A stretch of DNA of 64,000 bases from Lacticaseibacillus porcinae (GCF_003946305.1 NZ_RHNS01000003.1:218525-282524); one strand, 5' to 3'. Positions 37,365-46,424 are shown, numbered from the stretch's first letter. Notes: generated by a model not told the origin, from the letters alone. A program made the numbers and translations.

Positions 37365-37398
37365 GAAAAGACCACTACCCCAAGTTGTGGCCTTCTGA
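37365..37398 (-). terminator. Terminator of the EAL gene pair
   Basis: GAAGGCCAC, loop, GTGGTCTTTTC on the minus strand, just after the stop at 37401. Confidence 0.8.
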
Positions 37399-37400
37399 TT

Positions 37401-38069
37401 TTATTGATCTGCTAAAAGCGTCGGTTTACCCAGTAAATAGCCTTGCACCACATCGCATGGATAATCTTTGCGAATGTCGTCAAGTTCTGATTTGGTTTCT
37501 AAACCTTCGATCGCTAACATTTTATGATGGCGATGCGCCAAGCTATACCAAAAATCTAATTCTGGTTTGATTTCATCAAGGGATTCAAACGGGCGGAAAT
37601 TTTGCAAGGCGAATTTATATTCGGAAATCGACGGATTCATTTTCAACACCATTTCTGGGGTGTTTTGACCAGTGCCGACATCATCGATGCACACCAAAAT
37701 CCCAGCTTCATGGTAACGCTGGGCAGCTGCGATCAATTGTTTTTCTGAGACTCCTTTGGATAGGCGCTCAGTCAATTCCACAAATAAGCGCACCGAACAG
37801 CGCGCGGCAACGCGTTTGACCATGTCCAAATATTTGGGTTCGATAAATTGATCTTGCTCCAAATTAAATGAGATCAGTGTGGTATGCGCTGGTAGAACTT
37901 GAATGATCTCATCTAACAATTTCTCGATCGTAACATCAGTCAGTTGAGAGAAATCTTTGGGTAAGACCCATTGGCCATCGACCAACTCCCGCACAAATAG
38001 CTCGTAGCCGACGGGCCAAGGATGATCTGGATCTAAATCAAATTTCGGTTGTCCAAAGAAACGAAACAT
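37401..38069 (-). CDS. Stand-alone EAL-domain protein
   Basis: 222 residues, ATG 38069 with GAGGGGG six bases upstream. All EAL motifs are present: FGQPKF start, GYELFVREL, SFNLEQ, VELTER, IDDVGTGQ, EYKFALQNFRP, IEGLET and VVQGYLLGKP. It should be able to hydrolyse c-di-GMP. Paralogous to the next gene (shared DGQW, FNLEQ and NFRPFES/NFRPLRS). It has a 149-base leader related to that of the upstream copy. Confidence 0.9.
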   Translation of the reverse strand: MFRFFGQPKFDLDPDHPWPVGYELFVRELVDGQWVLPKDFSQLTDVTIEKLLDEIIQVLPAHTTLISFNLEQDQFIEPKYLDMVKRVAARCSVRLFVELTERLSKGVSEKQLIAAAQRYHEAGILVCIDDVGTGQNTPEMVLKMNPSISEYKFALQNFRPFESLDEIKPELDFWYSLAHRHHKMLAIEGLETKSELDDIRKDYPCDVVQGYLLGKPTLLADQ

Positions 38070-38218
38070 CGTCTACCCCCTCACTTGCTCAAAGGCACAA
38101 ATCAAACCGAGCATATCTCATCATACGCGCATCGGGTACTCGAAAAAATTGAGCCTGAGCAGTTTAATCTTGTAACGACCAAAAGTCAGTTTAAGGAAAT
38201 TTTTCAGAAAAGTTGCGG
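38070..38218 (-). other. Leader of the first EAL gene, homologous to the second leader
   Basis: Positions about 38105-38180 align with 38985-39057 (about 65% by eye), including CTGCTCA and TTCGAG blocks. Here the terminator hairpin is degenerate (GCGTAT...ATATGC, no T-run). Confidence 0.5.
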
Positions 38219-38917
38219 CTACTCGCCAGAAACCTTTTTAGGTTCATACAACACGTGATCTAAGCGATGTTGCTTGCCAAACAAATACCCTTGCAATAAG
38301 TTGCCAGGATAAGCGGCTTCCAATAACGCCAGCTCAACGTTGGTTTCCACGCCTTCCCAAGCTAATACTTTATGATACTTTTCTGCCATGTCACACCAAA
38401 ACTTCAATTGTGGTGATAATTCATTGACTGAACGCAATGGGCGGAAGTTTTGAAAAGCGAACTTATATTCACTGATGTAATCATTGAGCAACATCACCAA
38501 AGCTGGTGAATTCTGATCAGTGCCGACATCATCAATGCACACTTTCAACCCACAAGCTTCAAAACGCTTAGCCGCATTCAACAATTGGGCGGTTGTGACG
38601 CCACTGCCTAAACGTTCAGTCAACTCAGTGTATAATTCAATCTCAGTATTTGCTTGGACACTGGCGATCATCGCTGGAAACGCTGGATCAACGAATTGGC
38701 TTTGTTCCAAGTTGAACGATAAGATCTTAATGTGTGCTGGCATTTGGGCAATCGTTTGACGCAACAAGTGATTTAACGTCATCACGCCAATACCTTCAAA
38801 AGGTAGCGGTTGGGCCCACTGCCCATCGCGCCATTCTTTGATAAATAATTCATAACCGATGGGGCGCACTTGAGGCGCTCCCATTGGATATTTCGGTTGG
38901 GCAAAAACTGTATACAT
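38219..38917 (-). CDS. Stand-alone EAL-domain protein
   Basis: 232 residues from ATG 38917, eight bases after GGAGG (the in-frame GTG at 38941 has no site). EAL motifs: FAQPKYP, GYELFIKEW, SFNLEQ, YTELTER, IDDVGTDQ, EYKFAFQNFRP, WEGVET and LLQGYLFGK, all catalytic positions kept. It precedes the paralogue at 37401 on the same strand and has its own promoter and a leader with a strong terminator. Probably a c-di-GMP phosphodiesterase with premature-termination control. Confidence 0.9.
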   Translation of the reverse strand: MYTVFAQPKYPMGAPQVRPIGYELFIKEWRDGQWAQPLPFEGIGVMTLNHLLRQTIAQMPAHIKILSFNLEQSQFVDPAFPAMIASVQANTEIELYTELTERLGSGVTTAQLLNAAKRFEACGLKVCIDDVGTDQNSPALVMLLNDYISEYKFAFQNFRPLRSVNELSPQLKFWCDMAEKYHKVLAWEGVETNVELALLEAAYPGNLLQGYLFGKQHRLDHVLYEPKKVSGE

Positions 38918-38969
38918 CCCATCCACCTCCAGTGTGATCACTCCAATTCCCCCATCACGACAATAAAAA

Positions 38970-39066
38970 TAAAAAACGACCCTAGCATGTCTCTCTCATG
39001 CACGGGTCGTATGCTCGAAGAATCTCGAGCTTGAGCAGGTCTTCATTTGTCGTTACCTATATTATA
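38970..39066 (-). promoter_or_regulatory. Leader with terminator upstream of the second EAL gene (riboswitch-like)
   Basis: TATAAT at 39061-39066 (minus strand) is followed by a leader with TGCTC...GAGCA and CTCGA...TCGAG pairings, then a strong hairpin ACGACCC-GCATG...CATGC-GGGTCGT with T6 (38970-39010), all before the EAL start. Upstream pairing that competes with the terminator looks possible. It does not match the c-di-GMP-I consensus. Confidence 0.55.
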
Positions 39067-39146
39067 ACTAAAGCTTTTGTAATAATCCACAACAAATTTA
39101 TGATATATCGGGTATTTTGTGGGAATTTTTTTTCAAAATCTGGTCG

Positions 39147-40619
39147 CTAAGCCAATTGCTTTTGCTTTTCGCGGTGCAATGCCACAATATTCACCAATAA
39201 CGCGGCGATCATCAAAATCAACCCTAACCACATAATGTGATGCAACCCTTGGAACATGATCGCCCGCATTTTTGGCAATAAGGCTTGCGGTAAGGACTTG
39301 TTGCTTTGGGCATTGGACAAGTTGTTCATCATCGCCATGGTAATTTTCCCATGAGCTTTGGCAACCCCAGCCCGCAACGCGTTATTCATCAAGATGCCGT
39401 ATACCGCTGCAGTCATGGTTTGACTGAGCATCCGGATCAAAAAGCTAAAACTGGTGGCCACTGGCACATCTTGAGGTTGGGCATCAGTTTGCACTTTGAC
39501 TTGCAATTCGGAAAAACACATCCCGTTACCAAATCCTTGAAACACACCAGCTAACATGATCGCCCAATAAGGCGCATGTTGATCGACTAACACCATGATC
39601 AAAAACGTCATCATTAAGGTTAAGATCCCGACTAATACCACTTGTTGTGGCGATAAATGCCGCCGCAGCGGCGCAGTGGAGCCTGAACCTAAGAAATTGG
39701 TGAAGGAACCTGGAATTTGCGTACAGCCACCGATCAATGCCGACACCCCAAGCATCGCTTGCACCCACATCGGCGCGTACACAATAAAGCCCATAAATGC
39801 GCCCCAAATCAACGTGAACAAGACAAAGTCGATCACCAATTCGGGATCTTCAAACAATCGACCAGGAATGATCGGATCTTTGGCGCGTCGTTCAACCACC
39901 ACCATGGCACCAAGAGCTACGATCGCGATCCCAGCAAGTAATAACAAGATCCCAGTGCTGGTGGCACCGATCATTTCAATGGCAGACAGCAAACTGATCA
40001 ACCCCACAGTGAGTAATGCAGCCCCTTGATAATCAACTGGCACATTGCGTGGCGCCTTTTTTTCTTCTTTGAAAAACAGTTGTACCAATACCGCAGAAAT
40101 TAAACCGATCGGGACATTGAGGTAAAACACCCAATGCCATGACCACGCATCAACGATCGCACCACCAACTAAAGGCCCAATGATGGTAGCAGTGGAATAA
40201 CTTGCTGACACCAACCCTAAGACTTGCATGCGTTTGCGGGGATTTTTGTATAGTTGTGCATAAATGATATAAGGCAGCGACACCATGCCACCATTGCCGA
40301 TCCCAGCGATCGCGCGTGACATGATCAACATCACCATTGATGGTGCCATCCCTTGCAAGAAACTTCCCAGCACAAACATCAACGCCGCGAGTTGATAGGC
40401 GCGACGATTGCCGAGACGTTCGCCGAGTTTACTCCATAAAGGCGTCGACACTGCTGTTCCCAGCAGAAAAATCGCTACGATCCACCCCATCAACTCCAAC
40501 CCGTGGAGATCAGCGATGATCGCTGGCAGTGCAGTATTGACAATGGTGTTATCTAAGCCACTCATTGCGTTAGACAACAGTAACGCAAAGGTGACTAACC
40601 AAATATTTTTCTTCGACAC
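39147..40619 (-). CDS. MFS drug exporter, EmrB/QacA (DHA2) type
   Basis: 490 residues from GTG 40619 with AGAGGAAGC six bases upstream; an earlier in-frame ATG at 40685 lacks a site. Fourteen hydrophobic helices. Signature LDNTIVNTALPAI in helix 1 and GERLGNRRAYQLAA after helix 2, with GPLVGGAIVDAWSWHWVFYLN (motif C region) in helix 5. A proton-driven multidrug exporter. No regulator beside it. Confidence 0.9.
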   Translation of the reverse strand: MSKKNIWLVTFALLLSNAMSGLDNTIVNTALPAIIADLHGLELMGWIVAIFLLGTAVSTPLWSKLGERLGNRRAYQLAALMFVLGSFLQGMAPSMVMLIMSRAIAGIGNGGMVSLPYIIYAQLYKNPRKRMQVLGLVSASYSTATIIGPLVGGAIVDAWSWHWVFYLNVPIGLISAVLVQLFFKEEKKAPRNVPVDYQGAALLTVGLISLLSAIEMIGATSTGILLLLAGIAIVALGAMVVVERRAKDPIIPGRLFEDPELVIDFVLFTLIWGAFMGFIVYAPMWVQAMLGVSALIGGCTQIPGSFTNFLGSGSTAPLRRHLSPQQVVLVGILTLMMTFLIMVLVDQHAPYWAIMLAGVFQGFGNGMCFSELQVKVQTDAQPQDVPVATSFSFLIRMLSQTMTAAVYGILMNNALRAGVAKAHGKITMAMMNNLSNAQSNKSLPQALLPKMRAIMFQGLHHIMWLGLILMIAALLVNIVALHREKQKQLA

Positions 40620-40763
40620 AAGCTTCCTCTTTCTGAAAACAAAACGATACCTTCTATAATAGCGCTGAAAGCGGGCTTGTGCCATGTTAAATATGGTGAC
40701 ATGAACGCTCGCATCTGCTGAGTGCGCGCGGTATCATAAAAACAATTATTGAGGAGGCTGAAT

Positions 40764-41258
40764 ATGTCTGTTGAATTTGTTAACGCCGAACACGGTGATC
40801 TCCCTGCGATCGTGGCGATTTATAATCAAGCGATCCCTGGTCGCTTAGCCACTGCGGACTTAGAACCGGTGTCTGTGGCATCTAAAGAAGCGTGGTTTGC
40901 AGAATATAGCAAGGATCATCGGCCGTTATGGAAGATCATGGTGGATGGCAAGCTGGCTGGCTGGGTCGGCCTAGAATCCTTCTACGGTCGTCCAGCTTAC
41001 AGTCACACGGCAGAGATCAGTATCTACTTGGATGACGCCTTTCATCATCAAGGCCTCGGCCAACAAGCGTTAGCCTATGTGATCACCCAGCTCAAACGCT
41101 TGGACCTCAACACTTTAGTGGCCTTCATCTTCTCTCACAACGCCCCTTCACAAGGCTTATTCAAGAAAAATGGCTTTGAACGCTGGGCCCATCTTCCAGA
41201 TGTGGCGTTGATGGATGATCAATTGCGAAGCTTAGATATTTTAGGCAAACGTTTCTAA
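40764..41258 (+). CDS. GNAT acetyltransferase (phosphinothricin/methionine-sulfone type)
   Basis: 164 residues from ATG 40764 (GAGGAGG upstream). GNAT fold: IVAIYNQAIPGRLATADLEPV resembles the PAT/YncA family start; YLDDAFHHQGLGQQAL is the acetyl-CoA loop, followed by FIFSHNAPSQGLFKKNGFERW. It N-acetylates small amines such as methionine sulfone or phosphinothricin analogues. Followed by a bidirectional terminator. Confidence 0.87.
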   Translation: MSVEFVNAEHGDLPAIVAIYNQAIPGRLATADLEPVSVASKEAWFAEYSKDHRPLWKIMVDGKLAGWVGLESFYGRPAYSHTAEISIYLDDAFHHQGLGQQALAYVITQLKRLDLNTLVAFIFSHNAPSQGLFKKNGFERWAHLPDVALMDDQLRSLDILGKRF

Positions 41259-41261
41259 GCG

Positions 41262-41294
41262 AAAAGTCCACCGAATCTTTTCGGTGGACTTTTG
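41262..41294. terminator. Bidirectional terminator
   Basis: AAAAGTCCACCGA and TCGGTGGACTTTT, loop of about 6; between convergent genes. Confidence 0.9.
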
Positions 41295-41296
41295 CT

Positions 41297-41872
41297 TTAC
41301 TTTCGCGGATGCCAAGGCTGCTTCATATACACATCACCTGCTTGAAGTTCTGCCATCATTTGATCGCGGCGCTTCACCTGGGTGATTTCACGTTTTGCTT
41401 GGGCGATCCAATTCAAATAATCAGTTTGCTGATACTGAGGTCGCGCGTCAAAGGCCTCTTTTAAATCGTTCGCCGTTAAACTTTCAGCGATGGCTTCAGG
41501 CATCACTGCTTGAGGTCGCCGCTTCGGTGTGGTGCGCTTTTGAATGTGACTAGCGCGCCACTGAGTGATTTTGATGACCAAATCAATGGGAAGTGGCTGA
41601 TCATAAGGAAATTGAATCGCCGCTTTTGACGTGTGGTAAGGTGAAAGTTCGGCTGCAAATTCAGCAATCGGCGCGGCGGTAGGATAAAAACCTAAGAATT
41701 TGGCATTCGCACCAAAATACACCAACACTTGCCTTTGCCAAAACGCTGGCATGCCGTAGCTGATCCGCTCTTCAGCGTCTGGCAAAGCTTGTTGTAAGGC
41801 TGCATAAATCGTCTCGAGATGCGGTTGCGCAAGTTGTGGTTGTTGCGCAATATAATCAGAGATCTCACTCAT
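41297..41872 (-). CDS. DUF1801 / YdeI-like protein
   Basis: 191 residues from ATG 41872 (AAGGTG upstream; ATG 41887 is the alternative). The N-terminal part has the DUF1801 pattern (ISYGMPAFW, FLGFYP, SKAAIQFPYDQPLP). The C-terminal part (from about 130) is of the YdeI/OmpD-associated type (LKEAFDARPQYQQTDYLNWIAQAKR). Small cytoplasmic protein; function not established. Confidence 0.8.
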   Translation of the reverse strand: MSEISDYIAQQPQLAQPHLETIYAALQQALPDAEERISYGMPAFWQRQVLVYFGANAKFLGFYPTAAPIAEFAAELSPYHTSKAAIQFPYDQPLPIDLVIKITQWRASHIQKRTTPKRRPQAVMPEAIAESLTANDLKEAFDARPQYQQTDYLNWIAQAKREITQVKRRDQMMAELQAGDVYMKQPWHPRK

Positions 41873-41985
41873 TTCAGTCACCTTCATCGAATTTTGCTTC
41901 TATTATACTGACAGGCGCGATTCGTGACTAGCTAGTCTTCGTGGTATGATAAGAACAAATTCAAGCATTTTGAAAGGAATCATTT

Positions 41986-42750
41986 ATGCCCTTTGAACAC
42001 GAATTCACCTTGTGGCTACTTTACTTTTTCGCTTATGCCTTTGTCGGTTGGCTGTGGGAATCAGGTTACGTCAGCTTTCAAAAACGCAAATGGGTCAACT
42101 CTGGGTTCTTAAACGGCCCGATCATTCCGGTTTACGGGTTTTCGATGGTGACGGTGCTAGCGATCATTGAACCATTTGAAAATAATCTGCTGATTTTATA
42201 TTTCGCCAGTGCCATCGTGATCACCGTTATCGAATACATCACCTCTTGGGGGATGGAAAAACTGTTTCACGCGCGTTGGTGGGATTATTCAAAAGTTCCG
42301 CTGAACCTCAACGGCCGCGTCGCCTTGCCGATTTCCGCATTTTGGGGGTTAGGGGTCGTGGTGATCGTGAAGTTCGTCCATCCTTTCGTCGCTCGCGGCG
42401 TCAACTGGTTTGACGGCCATTACGGGATCTACGCTGCGATCGTCTTCTTAGCCGCCGCAATGTTTGACTTCGGCTTCACCTTAGCCAACGCCTTAGCTTT
42501 CGGCGCTGCCACCAAGCGGATCGGCGACACCATCGAAGCCAAGAAACTCGAATTGCATGAAAAACTCGATGAATCGCGCGATTGGTTGGAAGCTTATCGC
42601 AAAGATGCGGATGCGCGGACGCATTTGCCACAATTAAACGCAGTGCAACGCCGTTTGTTAAAGAGTTTCCCGAACATGAAGTTACGCGATACGCATACCA
42701 CTGCGCATGATATCGAAGACTTGATGAATTTACTCCGCAAAAAGAAATAA
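41986..42750 (+). CDS. CmpB-like (PF06541) membrane protein
   Basis: 254 residues, ATG 41986 with GAAAGGAATC. About five to six hydrophobic helices. The motifs FVGWLWESGY, FLNGPIIPVYGFS and EYITSWGMEKLFHARWWDYS are the mark of the putative ABC-transporter permease family (CmpB/DUF1113). A soluble, charged C-terminal tail (about 185-254). Role unknown. Terminator at 42756. Confidence 0.85.
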   Translation: MPFEHEFTLWLLYFFAYAFVGWLWESGYVSFQKRKWVNSGFLNGPIIPVYGFSMVTVLAIIEPFENNLLILYFASAIVITVIEYITSWGMEKLFHARWWDYSKVPLNLNGRVALPISAFWGLGVVVIVKFVHPFVARGVNWFDGHYGIYAAIVFLAAAMFDFGFTLANALAFGAATKRIGDTIEAKKLELHEKLDESRDWLEAYRKDADARTHLPQLNAVQRRLLKSFPNMKLRDTHTTAHDIEDLMNLLRKKK

Positions 42751-42755
42751 CCACG

Positions 42756-42790
42756 AAGGCCTCTCGGAAATTTTTCCGAGAGGCCTTTTA
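42756..42790. terminator. Bidirectional terminator
   Basis: AAGGCCTCTCGGA and TCCGAGAGGCCTTTT, convergent genes on either side. Confidence 0.9.
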
Positions 42791-42794
42791 ACAT

Positions 42795-43865
42795 TCAGAA
42801 TTCAGGCACATCAACTTGCAATCGTTGTGAGATCTTGACTAATTCTGCAAAAGTTTTGTCATCGATCACTAACCCATTGGCTTTGCGATCGGCATACGCC
42901 GCGGCTTCTTTATCGCCGTGGACATAAACTTGCTTGCCAGCCACTGCCGGTTGCGCGCGCAATTGTTGCAAAAAGTCATCAAAGCGCGAGAACATGGTTC
43001 GCGAATCGCCGAAAATCGCTGGATCAATGGCGATGAAGCTGTGGCTGGTACCTGCATGTTGGCCATCTGAGATTTCTGGTGACAGTGCCCCACCAGAAAA
43101 CAACCCAGTGAAAATTTCCACGATCATCGCCAAGCCGTAGCCTTTGTGACTGCCAGTCGCTTCAGTAAATCCACCTAAAGGCGTTAACCCGACAGGCGCA
43201 GATTGTTGCCGAATGCCGGCAAGTTCTGGTGCGTTGTGATCATGAATGGGCCGCGTGCCATCAGCGAGTACCCAGTCGGCAGGAAAATCTTTTTCGAGTT
43301 TGCGATAGACTTCCACTTTGCCTTGAGGGACTGTCGTCGTTGCAAAATCTAACCAGAAGTGATGCGGCTTGGCTGGCATGGCAAACGCAATCGGATCGGT
43401 GCCTAAGAAACTGTGAATACCATTGGTAGGGATCAAACCAGGATTGGAATTCGTCGAAGAAAAGCCGATTAAACCGGCATCAGCAGCTAAGTTCGCATAA
43501 TACCCGGCGATGCCGTAATGGTTCGAATTACGCACCGAAACAATGCCGACGCCACTGGTTTTTGCTTTTTGAATGGCGGTGTTCATGGCAAAGGTCCCGA
43601 TCAATTGGCCCATCCCTAAGTGCCCGTCGACGACTGCCGACACTGGGGTTTCAAACACGATTTCAGGTTGGGCGTGTAAATCGATTTTCCCCGCTTGAAT
43701 GAAGCGGTCATACATGCTCAAGCGTTGCACGCCGTGAGACGCGATGCCGTGAAGATCGGTGTAAGTGATCATGTTCGCAACGGCTTGCGCATCTCCCGCC
43801 TCAAAACCATAAGCTTCATATAACTGTTGGACCCAATCGTGAACTGTTTGACTGTCATAACGCAT
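42795..43865 (-). CDS. Malate/L-lactate/ureidoglycolate dehydrogenase, LDH2 family
   Basis: 356 residues from ATG 43865 (eight bases from AAGGAGG). LDH2/MDH2 family features: DLHGIASHGVQRL near the N-terminus, VRNSNHYGIAGYYA (catalytic His), GTDPIAFAMPA and TGSHKGYGLAMIVEIF. An NAD(P)-dependent 2-hydroxyacid dehydrogenase; the substrate (malate, sulfolactate, ureidoglycolate) cannot be fixed from sequence. The regulator gene just upstream on the same strand probably controls it. Confidence 0.88.
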   Translation of the reverse strand: MRYDSQTVHDWVQQLYEAYGFEAGDAQAVANMITYTDLHGIASHGVQRLSMYDRFIQAGKIDLHAQPEIVFETPVSAVVDGHLGMGQLIGTFAMNTAIQKAKTSGVGIVSVRNSNHYGIAGYYANLAADAGLIGFSSTNSNPGLIPTNGIHSFLGTDPIAFAMPAKPHHFWLDFATTTVPQGKVEVYRKLEKDFPADWVLADGTRPIHDHNAPELAGIRQQSAPVGLTPLGGFTEATGSHKGYGLAMIVEIFTGLFSGGALSPEISDGQHAGTSHSFIAIDPAIFGDSRTMFSRFDDFLQQLRAQPAVAGKQVYVHGDKEAAAYADRKANGLVIDDKTFAELVKISQRLQVDVPEF

Positions 43866-43920
43866 GGGCAATACCTCCTTGTGAATAAGGAAAGCTTACG
43901 CGCATACGCTTAAGTGAAGC

Positions 43921-44751
43921 TTAAAGCTGTTGGGCTTTGAGGTAAGCAGAAACTTTGTAACTCGCCGCCAGTTTAAAACATGTTTGGGCATCTTTTAAAT
44001 CTAATCCTGTCAATTCGTGGATCCGTTGCAGGCGATTGCGCAACGTATTGGGGTGAATGAACAACGCTGATGCTGTTTCCACTTGATTGCACGTCGCCGC
44101 CAAATACGCTTGCAAGGTTTTCACAAAGTCGCTATGCATTTGCGTATCGTATTGCGATAATGCCTGCAGTGCAGGACTAATGAAAAACGGTAAAATCGTA
44201 TCCCCGTCTTGCACTTGCGCCAGCATGAGATCAAAAGCAACATCTTCACAAAAAATCACCGGTTGCTGCAAGTCCAGTTGCGCTGCCCTCTCACATACTG
44301 CAGCAGCCGGCTTCGTCATCGCAGGATCCGTGTAGAAATGCGACACGATCAAGCGGCACTGGGCTTGGACCGCGAGTTTTTCTAGTTGCGCATGAAAGTG
44401 AGGCGAATTATAAGCCTTCAAACTTACTGAGATCAACGCCAAACATTTTTGATGTGCTAAGGTGATCAGCACTTGATCAAACATTGGGGCAGCTAAATAA
44501 CTCATACGTTCCCGTAATTCACCAAGATCATGATCGACGGTCGGAATCGCTTGAACAATCACGCAAGCATCGGGAAGTTTGGCATGTTGCAAGCGAAACT
44601 GTGCCGCCCAAGTCGCATCCACTGGGGCATCCAGCAACAGATTCACCAGTTGATCACGCGCAGATAACTGTTTTTCGATCACGTGCTGAGCCACGGCAAT
44701 ATGAGCAATCAACTGTCCAAGCTTTGGTAACAGTGCCAAATGCCTCGGCAT
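43921..44751 (-). CDS. CdaR/PucR-type regulator, probably truncated at its N-terminus
   Basis: 276 residues. The C-terminal 60 residues are the PucR/CdaR helix-turn-helix (TASALFIHPNTLRNRLQRIHELTGLDLKDA). The preceding ~200 residues form a linker domain. There is no ribosome site before ATG 44751, an in-frame TAG lies two codons upstream, and the TnpB element's hairpin begins six bases away, so the IS very likely removed the start. Family members usually have an N-terminal sugar-acid or GAF sensor domain, absent here. The intact target would be the LDH2 gene. Confidence 0.75.
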   Translation of the reverse strand: MPRHLALLPKLGQLIAHIAVAQHVIEKQLSARDQLVNLLLDAPVDATWAAQFRLQHAKLPDACVIVQAIPTVDHDLGELRERMSYLAAPMFDQVLITLAHQKCLALISVSLKAYNSPHFHAQLEKLAVQAQCRLIVSHFYTDPAMTKPAAAVCERAAQLDLQQPVIFCEDVAFDLMLAQVQDGDTILPFFISPALQALSQYDTQMHSDFVKTLQAYLAATCNQVETASALFIHPNTLRNRLQRIHELTGLDLKDAQTCFKLAASYKVSAYLKAQQL

Positions 44752-44756
44752 GAACT

Positions 44757-45036
44757 ACTCGGGAATGAATTTCCGAGTTTCCAAGAACTCTCTTGAAATC
44801 ATCGTAAACTGCAAGTCATAAGAAGTACTCATGATCTCTACAAGGCCATTAGGGTAGCCCGAACTCTAACCACAACGACCGTGTTTTGCCACAAATGCTA
44901 CCACCTGCAGGTCAACGGTATACGCTCGTGTTCAGGTCTTCGTTTACTTTACGACCAGCTTATCCCTAATTTCATGGCTGGCCGAAGGAAGTTGTTCTGT
45001 TCTCCCTAGATAAATTAAATTAATGACAGTTTCTGA
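44757..45036 (-). ncRNA. Candidate omega (right-end) RNA of TnpB
   Basis: The non-coding 3' tail of the element, between the tnpB stop and the right-end hairpin. In known TnpB systems this segment is the guide-RNA scaffold and the sequence past the last hairpin acts as the guide. The tail contains several short pairings. The guide would then read into the cdaR-like gene. Confidence 0.5.
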
Positions 45037-46395
45037 CTAAATAATTGAACTGACCATAGCGACAGTAACTTTAGAAAAGAGTTTCACCTTGATGTGACGT
45101 CTTGGATGTAAGCCCCACTCCAAGATGTTTTGAGCGGCGTTGCGATCACGGTCAATCACTTTACCTGTAACTGGACTGATCCATTCACGTTGAGATAATG
45201 GATGCTTGTCGATGACGTCGGTGCCATATTCCACCTGACTAGTTTTGTAGGCATCGACTTCTACTACAGTCACGCCTTGCTTGAACGCTCGATTTTGAAT
45301 CACTTGCTTAGCTTCGTACGGCTTTAACAAAGCAAGCTTACGATTTTTAGCTTTACCTGTGGACTTGCGCATATCCTTGGCACCGAGTTTCTCCATCACT
45401 AAGACTTTAATTGGGGCAACCAATTCAATTGCAAGTTTGCGGTAGGCCTCTTTTAACAATTGTGCACGCTTGGCAGAAAGTCGTTGAATCTTCTGAGTGA
45501 GGTTCTTGGTACTACCACGCAAGAGACTGCGCTTGCTTTTGAATTTCTTGATTAGGCGTTCGTAATGGTCTGCTTTGGCAATCACATCTGGCGGCAACCG
45601 ATATTGCTTGTTGTTGGAATCATGATAGGCAACGTTGTTGGTCATGTTCCAATCAATGCCGATCGCTGGTTCTGCTTGAACGTTAGATTTAGCCTTCGGT
45701 TGAACATGCGCAATTTGAAACTGATAAGTGCCATCACCTTTACGCTTGAGCTTGATGATCTTGACATCAGAGAAGTCATATTCCTTCGCATTCTTGTGTA
45801 AATGTAGAATCCCAAAGTTAGGAACTTTGATCACGTGCGCTGAAAGCACTTGAATCGGCGTATTCTTTTGAATCTCAATCGATCTCGTTCTTGATTTCAA
45901 ATTAAAGCGGAGGTGTCCACGTTTGTACCAACTGTTGTGATGCGGGTTCTTGTGCTTGCCGTGTTTGTCTTTGATGATGTTTTGCTTGAATTGAAACTTG
46001 ATTATATCCGACCACTTAAAGCCTGCGCGTAACAATTTCTGATACTCAGTGAAGTTGATGATCAGGGTTTGGAGGAATAGTTGGGCATTGTGTGAAGATA
46101 ACGACAGGACTTTGTGACTCCAGCGATTAAGCTGGTACTTCTCATTGAGAAACATCCTGATGATGTGATTGATGAGCTTGTGTCGATCGATACCAGTCGG
46201 AATGTTTCTGTCGATATGCTTGCGGCCATAAGTCTTGTACATATAATTCAACGAATAATTAAATAACTGATCTTGAACCACTAGAGCGTGCTCGTGTTGG
46301 ACGATCTGTTCGCATGACAATGTGACTTTAAACTTTTCGGTGAACGCAAGCGTCTTGGAACGACTGCGTTTTTCCTGTACCCAAGGCTCAGCCAT
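45037..46395 (-). CDS. tnpB: TnpB RNA-guided nuclease without zinc ribbon
   Basis: 452 residues, ATG 46395 with AAGGAGAC. RuvC triad appears intact: D248 in AIGIDWNMTN, E335 in VLVMEKLGA, and D417 in IDRDRNAAQNI. The zinc ribbon that normally sits just before the last motif (CxxC...CxxC) is replaced by SQVEYGTD and ISPVTGK, with no cysteines. It cleaves DNA next to a transposon-adjacent motif under guidance of the element's RNA, helping the IS persist. Promoter at 46425-46453. Confidence 0.88.
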   Translation of the reverse strand: MAEPWVQEKRSRSKTLAFTEKFKVTLSCEQIVQHEHALVVQDQLFNYSLNYMYKTYGRKHIDRNIPTGIDRHKLINHIIRMFLNEKYQLNRWSHKVLSLSSHNAQLFLQTLIINFTEYQKLLRAGFKWSDIIKFQFKQNIIKDKHGKHKNPHHNSWYKRGHLRFNLKSRTRSIEIQKNTPIQVLSAHVIKVPNFGILHLHKNAKEYDFSDVKIIKLKRKGDGTYQFQIAHVQPKAKSNVQAEPAIGIDWNMTNNVAYHDSNNKQYRLPPDVIAKADHYERLIKKFKSKRSLLRGSTKNLTQKIQRLSAKRAQLLKEAYRKLAIELVAPIKVLVMEKLGAKDMRKSTGKAKNRKLALLKPYEAKQVIQNRAFKQGVTVVEVDAYKTSQVEYGTDVIDKHPLSQREWISPVTGKVIDRDRNAAQNILEWGLHPRRHIKVKLFSKVTVAMVSSII

Positions 46396-46424
46396 AATGA
46401 AGTCTCCTTGAATTTGATGATTCC

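Noticed and set aside
38985..39057. c-di-GMP-I (GEMM) riboswitch in the EAL leader
   Set aside because: The conserved GGCAAA, GACGCAAAGCC and tetraloop-receptor blocks are missing, so it is reported only as a riboswitch-like leader.
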